From: Bacillota bacterium
GTDB lineage: Bacteria; Bacillota; Clostridia; Oscillospirales; Ruminococcaceae
Assembly (NCBI GenBank): GCA_023415575.1
Contig: JAEZKF010000018.1
Coordinates: forward strand, 29,863-93,862
Reading direction: 5' to 3'
DNA: 64,000 nt
In this document: positions 40,668 to 48,604 of the stretch, piece after piece
Numbering within the stretch: the stretch's first letter is position 1
Layout: each line of letters begins with the position of its first letter
The notes under the pieces: generated by a model
The model's input: the letters and a program-made list of their open reading frames with translations, nothing else
Told to the model about the DNA's origin: nothing
Database searches by the model: none
Program-made: the position numbers and the translations under genes

Positions 40668-41621
40668 ATGCAATCGACATCAATCTCAAAACCCAAAAAG
40701 AAGCACAAGGTATTAAAGCGCGTTTTGATTATCACGGCCTGCGTGATACTGGTGCCTGTCATCGGAATGTTTGCCGCCATTCCTCCGCTTGTCATGGGCG
40801 ACCTGACTAAGCGCCCCGCAAAGATGAGCTTCTATGAGCCAGAGGAGTTCGGGGTGGAGGCTTCACGCGTCACGCTGCAGACTGAGGACGGGCTGAACAT
40901 CGCCGCGTGGGAGGTTACACCCCAGTCACCCAAGGCGACGGTGATACTGCTTTCCGGCATTCAAAACCCGTCGGTGACAGGATTTTTCGGTTACGCAAAG
41001 ATGCTGCGCGACAACGGCTACGCCTCCCTGCTCATTGAGATGCGCGCCCACGGCGAAAGCGAGGGCGAGGAGATTCAGTTCGGCATGAGCGAGTATCTGG
41101 ACGTAAAGGCCGGTGTTACCTACCTGACCGAACAACGCGGCGACCTGCCCATTGTCGTATGGGGAACCTCTATGGGCGGCGCTACTGCCATCAACGCGAT
41201 GGGGGAAATTCCTGAGCTTGATGGCCTAATAAGCTGCTCGGCCTTTGCTTCCCTGAGTGATATGTTCTGCGATTCAATGGAGCTCATGGGAACACCTAAG
41301 GCATTTGCCGTTATTCAAAAGCCCTTTGTTTCGCTTTACTGCCGTCTTGCATACGGCAGCAAGATGGCGAGCATTTATCCTTTAAACGAGATACAGAAGC
41401 TCAACGGCCGCCCCGCCCTGTTGATGCACTCCACCGAGGATTCTCAGGTGCCGTATGTCAACTTCGAGCGCCTGATGGCAAAGGTAGAAGGCAGCGTCGA
41501 GACCTTTGTGCGCGAGGGAGACTATCACTTTATCATTAACGAAGACTACTTTAAAGACCCAACTTTAGACGCGGAGTTTTCATCCGCCGTGCTTGATTTT
41601 TTAAATAAGCATTTCGGCTGA
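40668..41621 (+). CDS. Alpha/beta hydrolase, membrane-anchored
   Basis: Hydrolase of 317 residues with one N-terminal transmembrane anchor (KRVLIITACVILVPVIGMFA, about 14-33) and an outward-facing alpha/beta fold. The nucleophile elbow is WGTSMGGA (Ser about 168), the acid is in HSTEDSQVPY (about 258-267) and the base His in GDYHFIIN (about 285). The oxyanion segment is LLSGIQNPSV. It resembles lysophospholipase/feruloyl-esterase-like proteins of the YfhR group. GAAGGAGAA lies 7 bases before the ATG. Substrate unknown. Confidence 0.88.
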   Translation: MQSTSISKPKKKHKVLKRVLIITACVILVPVIGMFAAIPPLVMGDLTKRPAKMSFYEPEEFGVEASRVTLQTEDGLNIAAWEVTPQSPKATVILLSGIQNPSVTGFFGYAKMLRDNGYASLLIEMRAHGESEGEEIQFGMSEYLDVKAGVTYLTEQRGDLPIVVWGTSMGGATAINAMGEIPELDGLISCSAFASLSDMFCDSMELMGTPKAFAVIQKPFVSLYCRLAYGSKMASIYPLNEIQKLNGRPALLMHSTEDSQVPYVNFERLMAKVEGSVETFVREGDYHFIINEDYFKDPTLDAEFSSAVLDFLNKHFG

Positions 41622-41632
41622 TAAGTAAAAAT

Positions 41633-41664
41633 AGGAGGGAGCTTATCAAAGCTCCCTCTTTTAT
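41633..41664. terminator. Bidirectional terminator
   Basis: AGGAGGGAGCTT/AAGCTCCCTCTTTT, stem of about 11 bp, between the convergent hydrolase and uridine phosphorylase genes. It abuts the stop codon of the latter. Confidence 0.85.
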
Positions 41665-42422
41665 CATTTATCCTGTTCAATCAAGGTTTTCAAGGCCTCT
41701 ACGGCAATGGAAATCGCCTGATGGGTGTCATGCGTCTGGGCATTGGGTAAGCCCTGCGCCGCCCGCTCCTGATTCCAGATGCAGTGCAAGACCGCTCCCG
41801 CGCGGACACCCAGTGATGCCGCAACCGAAAAGAGTGCGGCGCACTCCATCTCGGAGGCAAGGCACCCAGCCGCCTTCCACGCCTCCCATTTGGGAAGAAG
41901 CTCATAGCTTACCGGCATGCGCTGGGGCGAATGTTGGCCGTAAAACGAATCCTTGCTCTGGGCAACCCCCGTGTGCACGCGGGTGCCCAGCTTTTTCGCC
42001 GCCCCAACCAAAGCACTTGTGACCGAAAAGTCTGCAACAGCCGGGTATTCGGGCGGCAGATATTCCTTTGAGGTGCCCTCCATGCGTATAGCGGCGGTGA
42101 CAACGATTGCATCCCCCGCAAGTACCTCGGTTTGCATACCGCCGCAGGTACCCACGCGGATAAAGGTGCGCACGCCCGTCATGTACAGCTCCTCTACTGC
42201 TATGGCAGCGCTCGGCCCACCGATTCCAGTTGAGGTAACGAGCACCCGCTCTCCGGCAATCGTTCCCGCGTAGGTGGTATACTCGCGGTTTTGTGCCACG
42301 AATACGGGGTTATCCAAAAAAGCTGCAATCTTCTCCACCCTGCCCGGGTCGCCGGGAAGGATAGCATACCTTGCGCCGTCCTCGCGCGCAAGGCCTATGT
42401 GGAACATCTTTTCTTCGTTCAT
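41664..42422 (-). CDS. udp: Uridine phosphorylase
   Basis: Cytoplasmic nucleoside phosphorylase of 252 residues, the same length as E. coli Udp. Visible motifs are phosphate-binding YAILPGDPGRVEKIA (17-31), GIGGPSAAIAVEEL, RVGTCGGMQ and the nucleoside-binding SEMECAALFSVA (about 193-204). The ATG at 42422 (MNEEKMFHIGL) is preferred over a longer frame to 42488 because family members begin here and AAGGTG lies upstream. It converts uridine and phosphate to uracil and ribose-1-phosphate. Single-gene unit. Confidence 0.92.
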   Translation of the reverse strand: MNEEKMFHIGLAREDGARYAILPGDPGRVEKIAAFLDNPVFVAQNREYTTYAGTIAGERVLVTSTGIGGPSAAIAVEELYMTGVRTFIRVGTCGGMQTEVLAGDAIVVTAAIRMEGTSKEYLPPEYPAVADFSVTSALVGAAKKLGTRVHTGVAQSKDSFYGQHSPQRMPVSYELLPKWEAWKAAGCLASEMECAALFSVAASLGVRAGAVLHCIWNQERAAQGLPNAQTHDTHQAISIAVEALKTLIEQDK

Positions 42423-42516
42423 TCTTTGGGTCACACCTTTCCCTGTTGGTAGTAAGGTTTTCTCTAGCACAAGGCCCCGCCTTTGCACCGAATATGATGC
42501 GGCGGGGCCGGATGGT

Positions 42517-43443
42517 TTAAAACAGATCCTTTTTCTTAAGGATGTAGGCGATTACGACCATGACAACCAGCGAAAGCCCAATGGGGAACCAGAAGGTGGG
42601 CATGGGAAGGTTATCAACATTCATGCCGTAAAAGCTTGAGATGATGGTGGGAATCGCCATAACGATGGTAATGGAGGTGAGCACCTTCATTACGATGTTG
42701 AGGTTGTTTGAGATAACCGAGGCATATGCATCCATCATACCGGACAATACGTCTGAGTAGATGCCGCTCATCTCAATGGCCTGCTTGACCTCGATGAGTA
42801 CGTCCTCGAGCAGCTCCTTGTCTTCCTCATACAGCTTAATAAAGCGCCCGCGCAGGATTTTTTCAAGCGTCAGGTCGTTTGCCTTAAGCGAGGTGGAGAA
42901 ATAGACAAGCGATTTTTCAAGGCCCAAAAGCTGAATAAGCTCCTTGTTTTTGAGCGACTTATGAAGCTGCTGCTCCATAAGGTTTGAAATCTTGTCTATC
43001 TGCTTGAGGTATTGCAGGTAACGGCCTGCAATGCGCAGCATCAGGGTTAAAAAGAAGCGGGTGCGCAGATGGGTCTGCACGTTCTTTACCATATTGCCCG
43101 CAAGCTCGGTGATAACAGCGTTTTCCTTGAGCGCGATGGTGTAAATTACCTTTTCGGTGATGATGACGCCGATTGGCATGGTGGAGTACATCATGGTGTT
43201 CTCGCTCTGCTTTTCGGCTGTCGGCACGTCCACGATGACAAGGGTTTGACTGCCTTCCGACTCAATACGCGAGGTTTCCTCTTCGTCAAGCGCGCTGCGG
43301 ACAAAGTCCATGTCAAGACCAAGGGTTTCGACAAGGTAGCGGATTTCCTGCTCGGTGGGGCTTACAACGTTTACCCAGCATCCGTCCTGCAGGGTGTCAA
43401 GGGTTACAAGGCAGTTGTTTTCTGTTTTGAGGTATGTAATCAA
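42517..43443 (-). CDS. corA: CorA-family magnesium/divalent-cation transporter
   Basis: Membrane channel-transporter of about 308 residues. It has a large N-terminal cytoplasmic domain and two C-terminal helices, with the signature FYGMNVDNLPMP between them (YGMN, about 279-282). The tail AYILKKKDLF is basic, typical of CorA. I place the start at TTG 43443, which has AGGGAG 8 bases upstream; the longer GTG start at 43452 touches that site. The coding start overlaps the end of an upstream ORF in another frame (43397-43588). Forms homopentamers by family knowledge. Confidence 0.9.
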   Translation of the reverse strand: MITYLKTENNCLVTLDTLQDGCWVNVVSPTEQEIRYLVETLGLDMDFVRSALDEEETSRIESEGSQTLVIVDVPTAEKQSENTMMYSTMPIGVIITEKVIYTIALKENAVITELAGNMVKNVQTHLRTRFFLTLMLRIAGRYLQYLKQIDKISNLMEQQLHKSLKNKELIQLLGLEKSLVYFSTSLKANDLTLEKILRGRFIKLYEEDKELLEDVLIEVKQAIEMSGIYSDVLSGMMDAYASVISNNLNIVMKVLTSITIVMAIPTIISSFYGMNVDNLPMPTFWFPIGLSLVVMVVIAYILKKKDLF

Positions 43444-43588
43444 TAGCACCACTCCCTATAGCGCGGCTACCGGTACTTACCGTACCGGAGCACGTCTTGA
43501 TTACGGCGGCAAACAGAGTATTGACACCGTGCCGCCAGCCATGTGTTAAATTGTTGCAACTTCGGGGATTACCAGGGTCGGGATTCAC
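43397..43588 (-). CDS. Proline-rich leader ORF overlapping the corA start
   Basis: Upstream ORF of 63 codons beginning at GTG 43588 with a strong GGAGGTG 6 bases before it. It starts MNPDPGNPRSCNNL; the Pro-spaced acidic start recalls the MgtL leader peptide MEPDPTPLPRRR of Salmonella, where slow Pro translation in low Mg2+ switches mgtA on. The ORF ends 46 bases inside corA in a different frame, so its translation would affect corA initiation. Within it lie a GGCGGCA/TGCCGCC pairing (43505-43536) and a hairpin (43467-43490) just before the corA ribosome site. Regulatory function is inferred. Confidence 0.6.
   Translation of the reverse strand: MNPDPGNPRSCNNLTHGWRHGVNTLFAAVIKTCSGTVSTGSRAIGSGAIDYIPQNRKQLPCNP
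43467..43490 (-). promoter_or_regulatory. Leader hairpin before the corA ribosome site
   Basis: CTACCGGTAC/GTACCGGAG stem with TTACC loop, ending about 10 bases before the corA ribosome-binding site. A ribosome on the leader ORF would melt it. Confidence 0.6.
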
Positions 43589-43694
43589 AGTGTCACCTCC
43601 ATGCCTGTTTGCCGTGTGGCAGATAGGCTATTGATCGTGTGCAAAAGTTGCTGGGTAAAACGCTTGCAAAAGTAAGATATTTTACACCCTGTTT

Positions 43695-43722
43695 ATTATA
43701 CCATATCACCCGGCAAATTCAA
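43695..43722 (-). promoter_or_regulatory. Promoter of the corA leader transcript
   Basis: On the minus strand: TTGAAT (43717-43722), 16 bases, TATAAT (43695-43700). It gives a leader of about 245 bases before corA. Confidence 0.7.
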
Positions 43723-44086
43723 TAGCGTTGCAACAAAAGAATGAAATATTGCGTAATATAGGCAGATATCGGGTAACAATCGGTCGTAACGACCCTATTT
43801 GCGACTTGATACCGTGCAAACGGGGATATACCGCAGTTTTTTCGCTCTAACGGGCGCACTATTCAATCCCCGTGATTTCATCATGTAATCGTTTTCTAAA
43901 AATAATTAGAAAATGCTAACCAAAATTTGTTCAAGTATATAAAAATACAAAAAAGTTCCCAAATATGATGAAAAATATGCTAAAATGTGAGCGGATAGAG
44001 ATATGCTTAGTTTAACCAAAATAGCAAATAATAATATCAAAGCTTATACTTCGTACTCACATTTAAATGAAAGGTAAGTACACGGG
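43723..44086. other. Divergent region between corA leader and GGDEF-EAL gene
   Basis: About 360 bases, AT-rich toward the right. Possible -10 GCTAAAAT near 43980 for the plus-strand gene; no supported gene, repeat or riboswitch seen. An M-box riboswitch was looked for on the corA side and not found. Confidence 0.45.
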
Positions 44087-45859
44087 ATGCACGACGAGCA
44101 ACAGCTTGCCGGTTGCGGCAACTATCCGTCTGTTTGGGAACGCTATCTAAACGGCGACAGCAACATCCCAAGCCGACGTTTTACGGACAAGTACTTCAGG
44201 GAATATTCCGGACTGCTGGACACGCTGGTTGAAGGCCTGTTTGAGTGGGATTGTGAAACGGACGTTGTCCTTTCTTCCCCCAGACTGCGCAACATTCTGT
44301 CCATAGGCGGGGGCGTCCATACGATGGATGGCTTCTTAGCCCGTCAGGTGCTTCCTGAATATCTTCCCTTGTGCCGACAAATTATCAACACCCTTAAAAC
44401 CAACCCCAAGGAGACCGATTTTGCGCTTCGGCTTTGTGCGGTTACTCCTCTTGGGGCAGTGAAAACCCTGCGCGTTCAGGGCAAGGCGCTTAGAGCCGAC
44501 GACGGCACACTTTTGCGTGTTATAGGCAGTGTGCTGGATTTGGAAGAGCAAAACGAGCAGCCCTATGACAATACCCCTGTAGTATATGATGAATTGACCG
44601 GCATGGCGACGAAACACACCCTCTCGCGCCGGATTCAAAACGATATTCGCGCAGGACTCATTAAGACCGCCGCCGTTATTGTACTTGACCTTGACAACCT
44701 CAAGGCGATTAACGATACCCTTGACCATTACGTTGGCGACAAGGTTATCACCCAGGTTGCCTGCATTCTTTTGCAGCGAACCAATAAGCGCGGGCTTGCC
44801 GTTCGCCTGAGCAACGACGAGTTTGCCATCTACCTGCCCGGTGTGGATACCGATGAAGCGGTGGAGTTCTCCCGCAGGCTCAAAGAAGCCATCAAGGCAC
44901 CCATGCAGATTGGCAAGCTGACCCTGTGCATCAGCGCAAGCCTCGGTATTTCGATGTATCCCGAGCATGCGCAGAGTGATAAGTCCCTGCTGCGCTACGC
45001 TGACATCGCCATGCAGCACGCAAAGACCAAGGGTAAGGACACCACAACGGTGTTCCACTACTCGATGTTCGAGCGAATCCTGCGTCACGAAACAGTCGGG
45101 CGCGCCATCCGGCACGGCCTTGAGCATAACGAGTTTCAGGTCTACTATCAGCCGCAGTATAACCCTTATACCGGCGATATCGTTGGGTTTGAGGCGCTTT
45201 TGCGTTTAAACTCAAGCCTTGTGGGCAACGTTTCCCCCAACGAGTTTATCCCCGCCGCTGAGGAATCGGGAATTATCCATGACTTAGGCCGGTGGGTATT
45301 TAAAGAGGCCTGCAAAACCGCGGCAGAGTTTCGCGACAAGGGCTTTCGCTTTGGCAAGATGGCGATTAACCTCTCGCTTGTACAACTGCAGCGACCCTCC
45401 TTTGCCGAGGAGGTCAGCGAGGTATTAAAAAGTCTCGACCTGTCCCCTAGCTGCATAGAGCTTGAGGTCACCGAGACCCAGCTCGTTGAATATGTCGGCG
45501 GCAGTGCGGATATCATAAAAAACATGGAGGCACTGGGCCTTGACCTTGCGCTGGACGATTTCGGTTCGGGGTATTCTTCCCTCAATCAGCTCCGCCAGCT
45601 ATGGATTAGCACCTTAAAGATTGACAAAAAGTTTATCGACCACATCACAACCGATCCGAAGGATTATGAGATTGTAAAGCTTGTGGTAAATCTCGCCCAC
45701 TGCTTAAACCTGTGCGTTGTGGCAGAGGGCGTTGAAACAGCAAGCCAGCTTGAGCTGGTTAAGCAGATTGGGTGCGACAAGGTACAGGGCTTCTACTACA
45801 GCCGTGCCGTACCCAAGGACGAGGCAGAAAGCCTGCTTCGCCGCCAAAAAATAGGATGA
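44087..45859 (+). CDS. GGDEF-EAL protein; GGDEF degenerate, EAL intact (c-di-GMP phosphodiesterase)
   Basis: Cytoplasmic protein of 590 residues: a PAS-like N-terminal region (about 35-155), a GGDEF-type domain (about 170-325) and an EAL domain (about 335-585). The GGDEF signature reads RLSNDEFA (about 240), with both glycines replaced, so cyclase activity is unlikely. The EAL domain keeps GFEALLRL, the Asn in MAINLSLVQL, ELEVTETQL, LDDFGSGYSSL, LKIDKKFI and VAEGVETASQL, so it should hydrolyse c-di-GMP. No membrane segment is visible. AAAGGTAAG lies about 10 bases before the ATG. Probably tunes c-di-GMP, with the dead GGDEF as a possible GTP sensor. Confidence 0.93.
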   Translation: MHDEQQLAGCGNYPSVWERYLNGDSNIPSRRFTDKYFREYSGLLDTLVEGLFEWDCETDVVLSSPRLRNILSIGGGVHTMDGFLARQVLPEYLPLCRQIINTLKTNPKETDFALRLCAVTPLGAVKTLRVQGKALRADDGTLLRVIGSVLDLEEQNEQPYDNTPVVYDELTGMATKHTLSRRIQNDIRAGLIKTAAVIVLDLDNLKAINDTLDHYVGDKVITQVACILLQRTNKRGLAVRLSNDEFAIYLPGVDTDEAVEFSRRLKEAIKAPMQIGKLTLCISASLGISMYPEHAQSDKSLLRYADIAMQHAKTKGKDTTTVFHYSMFERILRHETVGRAIRHGLEHNEFQVYYQPQYNPYTGDIVGFEALLRLNSSLVGNVSPNEFIPAAEESGIIHDLGRWVFKEACKTAAEFRDKGFRFGKMAINLSLVQLQRPSFAEEVSEVLKSLDLSPSCIELEVTETQLVEYVGGSADIIKNMEALGLDLALDDFGSGYSSLNQLRQLWISTLKIDKKFIDHITTDPKDYEIVKLVVNLAHCLNLCVVAEGVETASQLELVKQIGCDKVQGFYYSRAVPKDEAESLLRRQKIG

Positions 45860-45871
45860 TGACAAGTCTTA

Positions 45872-45920
45872 GCGCAACCGTTATCTTCCCATAAAATGGG
45901 CATATCGGTTGCGTTGTCTT
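45872..45920 (+). terminator. Terminator of the GGDEF-EAL gene
   Basis: GCGCAACCG and CCCAT pair with ATGGG and CGGTTGCGT (AAA loop), then TGTCTTGTTTG. Confidence 0.7.
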
Positions 45921-45925
45921 GTTTG

Positions 45926-45954
45926 TTGACAAGCCACGAAAACGTGTGTAAAAT
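45926..45954 (+). promoter_or_regulatory. Promoter of the PRPP synthetase gene
   Basis: TTGACA (45926-45931), 17 bases, TAAAAT (45949-45954); about 98 bases before the ATG at 46052. Confidence 0.85.
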
Positions 45955-46051
45955 TTGAGTAGGTGGATAACTTCAAAAGCCTTTGTTTTTGAATTTGTCC
46001 ATGAGAGACATACATCAAAATATGAAAAAGCGTCTGGGAGGTTTGCGGTCA

Positions 46052-47239
46052 ATGGATTATATTGGCAGTCACGAATGTAAGGTAGTTGATATCCCTGTAG
46101 GAACCCTCGGTATCATAGGCATGAGAGGCTGCGAGGAGATTACAGACAAGGTAGACAACTATCTTACCAAATGGAGGCTTGAGCGCCACAATGAGCAGAA
46201 CCCTGAAATCGAGGTTCCGGGCTATCTGCTAGATAGCTTTAAAATCAAGGCGACCTGCCCCAGGTTCGGTACTGGCGAAGCAAAGGGGCTTATCAAGCAA
46301 TCCGTTCGCGGACATGACCTTTATATCCTATGTGACATGTTTAACTACGGTGTTCAATACACCATGTACGGACAAAGTGTACCGATGAGCCCGGATGACC
46401 ACTATCAGGACTTAAAGCGCATTATTGCTGCCGCAGGCGGCAAGGCTAGGCGCATAACCGTAATCATGCCCATGCTCTATGAGGGCAGACAGCACCGCCG
46501 CAACTCCCGCGAATCGCTCGACTGCGCACTGATGCTGCAGGAGCTCGCACATATGGGCGTTGATAATATTCTGACCTTTGACGCACACGACGCGCGTGTG
46601 CACAACGCAATCCCCCTCAACGGCTTTGATAATATCCAGCCCACCTACCAGTTCTTAAAGGCCATTGTCAAGCAGGTTCCCGACATCCGCTTTGACGGAG
46701 ACAATCTGATGATTATCTCTCCCGACGAGGGCGGTATGTCCCGCTGCATCTACTACTCCTCCATTCTGGGCGTAGATCTGGGTATGTTTTATAAGCGGCG
46801 CGATTACACCACCATCGTACAGGGACGCAACCCGATTGTGGCCCACGAGTTCTTAGGCTCGAACGTCGAGGGTAAGGACCTTATCATCGTAGATGATATG
46901 ATCTCCTCCGGAGACTCGGTGCTTGAAATAGCCTGCCAGCTCAAGGAGAAGAAGGCGCGCAGAATCTTTGTATGCGTATCCTTCGGCCTGTTCTGCGAGG
47001 GCCTTGCAAACTTTGATAAGGCCTATGCCGACGGACTCATTGACAAGGTATTTACCACAAACCTCATCTACCGCCCAGAGGAGCTCAGAAGCCGCCCCTG
47101 GTATGCGGAGGTTGATATGTCAAAATACCTTGCTCTGCTCATTGATAACCTCAACTACGACCAGTCTATCAGCGAGCTGCTCAATCCGTCTAACCGCATC
47201 CGCGCCCTGCTTGAGCGGGTAAGACAGCAAAACGGCTAA
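46052..47239 (+). CDS. prs: Ribose-phosphate pyrophosphokinase (non-canonical, long form)
   Basis: Makes PRPP from ribose-5-phosphate and ATP. The 395-residue length exceeds the usual ~315. Family segments are all present: LYILCDMFNYG, ITVIMPMLYEGRQHRR, DNILTFDAHDARVHNA, LMIISPDEGGM, and the PRPP loop LIIVDDMISSGDSVLE (about 285-300). Extra N- and C-terminal sequence matches the divergent long PRPP synthetases of Clostridia. ATG 46052 has GGGAGGT 9 bases upstream; an extension to 45983 lacks a site. A housekeeping gene for purine, pyrimidine, His and Trp synthesis. Confidence 0.9.
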   Translation: MDYIGSHECKVVDIPVGTLGIIGMRGCEEITDKVDNYLTKWRLERHNEQNPEIEVPGYLLDSFKIKATCPRFGTGEAKGLIKQSVRGHDLYILCDMFNYGVQYTMYGQSVPMSPDDHYQDLKRIIAAAGGKARRITVIMPMLYEGRQHRRNSRESLDCALMLQELAHMGVDNILTFDAHDARVHNAIPLNGFDNIQPTYQFLKAIVKQVPDIRFDGDNLMIISPDEGGMSRCIYYSSILGVDLGMFYKRRDYTTIVQGRNPIVAHEFLGSNVEGKDLIIVDDMISSGDSVLEIACQLKEKKARRIFVCVSFGLFCEGLANFDKAYADGLIDKVFTTNLIYRPEELRSRPWYAEVDMSKYLALLIDNLNYDQSISELLNPSNRIRALLERVRQQNG

Positions 47240-47361
47240 TTGCAATACAAACCCCACGGACGGCATATTCAGGAGTCTATTGCCCCATCTGAGGTTAGTG
47301 GACGCCTTGTTATAGAAATCTATACAGTATAACTGTGATGACATGAAAGGAATGATAGACT

Positions 47362-47754
47362 TTGCCGACCTGGAACGACAGCTTTAAGATTGGGGTTGCC
47401 CTGATTGACGAGCAGCATAAGGCCTTGTTTGACGCAATGGATGATTTGTACGCAGCCTGCTCTGTGGGTAAGGGACGTCAGGAGGTCGTAAAGACCGTAG
47501 AGTTTCTTGAGAACTATGTGGTAAAGCACTTTTCGGATGAAGAGCAGCTGCAGAAGTCCTCGGGTTACCCGAAGTATGCCGCCCACAAGAAGATTCACGA
47601 TGACTTTATCCTTCAGGTAAGAAACCTGAAGAAGGATATCGCCGAGCATGGGCCCACCGTTGTTTCGGTGGCCAAGATGAACACCATGCTGTCTGGATGG
47701 CTGCTCAACCATATTAAGAATGTGGATACCGAGCTTGCTCAGTATGTAAAATAA
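47362..47754 (+). CDS. Bacteriohemerythrin
   Basis: Non-heme di-iron protein of 130 residues that binds O2 reversibly. Iron ligands can be read in order: WNDSFKIG (N-terminus), IDEQHKALFD (first His), HFSDEEQL (His and Glu), YAAHKKIHDDF (two His) and NHIKNVDTEL (His and Asp). The start is TTG at 47362 with AAAGGA about 11 bases upstream. In anaerobes it may act as an oxygen scavenger or sensor. Monocistronic with its own terminator. Confidence 0.95.
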   Translation: MPTWNDSFKIGVALIDEQHKALFDAMDDLYAACSVGKGRQEVVKTVEFLENYVVKHFSDEEQLQKSSGYPKYAAHKKIHDDFILQVRNLKKDIAEHGPTVVSVAKMNTMLSGWLLNHIKNVDTELAQYVK

Positions 47755-47764
47755 TCAAAATGTT

Positions 47765-47797
47765 AAACCGCTGTCGCGAAACCGGCAGCGGTTTTTT
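47765..47797 (+). terminator. Terminator of the hemerythrin gene
   Basis: AAACCGCTG/CAGCGGTTT stem with inner TCG/CGG pairing, then TTTTGTA. Confidence 0.88.
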
Positions 47798-47972
47798 GTA
47801 TATATAGTATCGTATTCAAACGGTTTTTGAGTGTAAAAGCGGCATACTCTACCCTATCATTGAGTAAACCTTCTTATTAATTAGGCTGAAAGTTTACCCA
47901 ATCGGGCACAATACGGTATTTTGCAGCATAAACTCCTATATACCCCTATTACACAAAAAAGGAGAGAATGCT

Positions 47973-48533
47973 GTGAAAAAGCAAACACATTCCGACCTTT
48001 CAAGAGAGCAATACCTGTCCCGTGCCGTGCAAAAGAGCGGCCCCAAACCGATTTTTCCGAACTTATCCGCCTTTTCGGAGTTTGGAACCTTTACCGTAAG
48101 CGGCATCATACACTGCATGCAGACGCAGTTACAGTCCGATGTGAAAAAGGGGCTGCCGATTCCGTTTGACTTTATCACCTCAACTATGGACGGGGTCAGC
48201 CTGCAAAAACAGAGCGCGATTACAATGGATATTCGCAAGGAGTGCATCGCCCTACTGTGGTATACGGCCTGCGTGTCTCCCCAATTTGGAACGACTGCCT
48301 CGCTTGAAGTGATGACAGACGGCGCGGTTGTGGCAGGCAGCAGCGCCTATGCCCAGAGCTCCTACCAGATTGGCGCACAGATGACGCTCAGCGCACTGAC
48401 AGTTATGTCACTGCATAAGCGGAGTGCGCAGGCGTTTGAGCTAATAAACACCGACAGCACTGCAGACATCAGCCATGCATCCCTTGTAATGCTGCTGCTT
48501 GACGGGGCGGCCCCTCCTGGTTTCAGTATATAG
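47973..48533 (+). CDS. Protein of unknown function (186 aa)
   Basis: Soluble-looking protein of 186 residues, starting at GTG 47973 with AAGGAGAGAA 6 bases upstream. No signal peptide or clear membrane helix. It contains FPNLSAFSEFGTFTVSGI, TASLEVMTDGAVVAGSSAYA and a C-terminal SHASLVMLLLDGAAPPGF. No family recognised. It is followed by a strong bidirectional terminator and stands alone as a transcript. Codon use is like its neighbours. Confidence 0.7.
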   Translation: MKKQTHSDLSREQYLSRAVQKSGPKPIFPNLSAFSEFGTFTVSGIIHCMQTQLQSDVKKGLPIPFDFITSTMDGVSLQKQSAITMDIRKECIALLWYTACVSPQFGTTASLEVMTDGAVVAGSSAYAQSSYQIGAQMTLSALTVMSLHKRSAQAFELINTDSTADISHASLVMLLLDGAAPPGFSI

Positions 48534-48555
48534 CTTCGTGTATTACAACACAAAA

Positions 48556-48592
48556 AGAGAGGCGCAACGGTTAGCCGTTACGCCTCTTTGTT
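48556..48592. terminator. Bidirectional terminator
   Basis: AGAGGCG and AACGG pair with CCGTT and CGCCTCT with TTAG loop, followed by TTTG; reverse side also A-rich. Ends the unknown gene and the msmX-type gene. Confidence 0.88.
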
Positions 48593-48604
48593 AATGAACT
48601 TAAA

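Noticed and set aside
43445..43700. M-box (ykoK) magnesium riboswitch before corA
   Set aside because: The characteristic conserved blocks were not found; the leader instead contains a translated-looking ORF and two simple hairpins.
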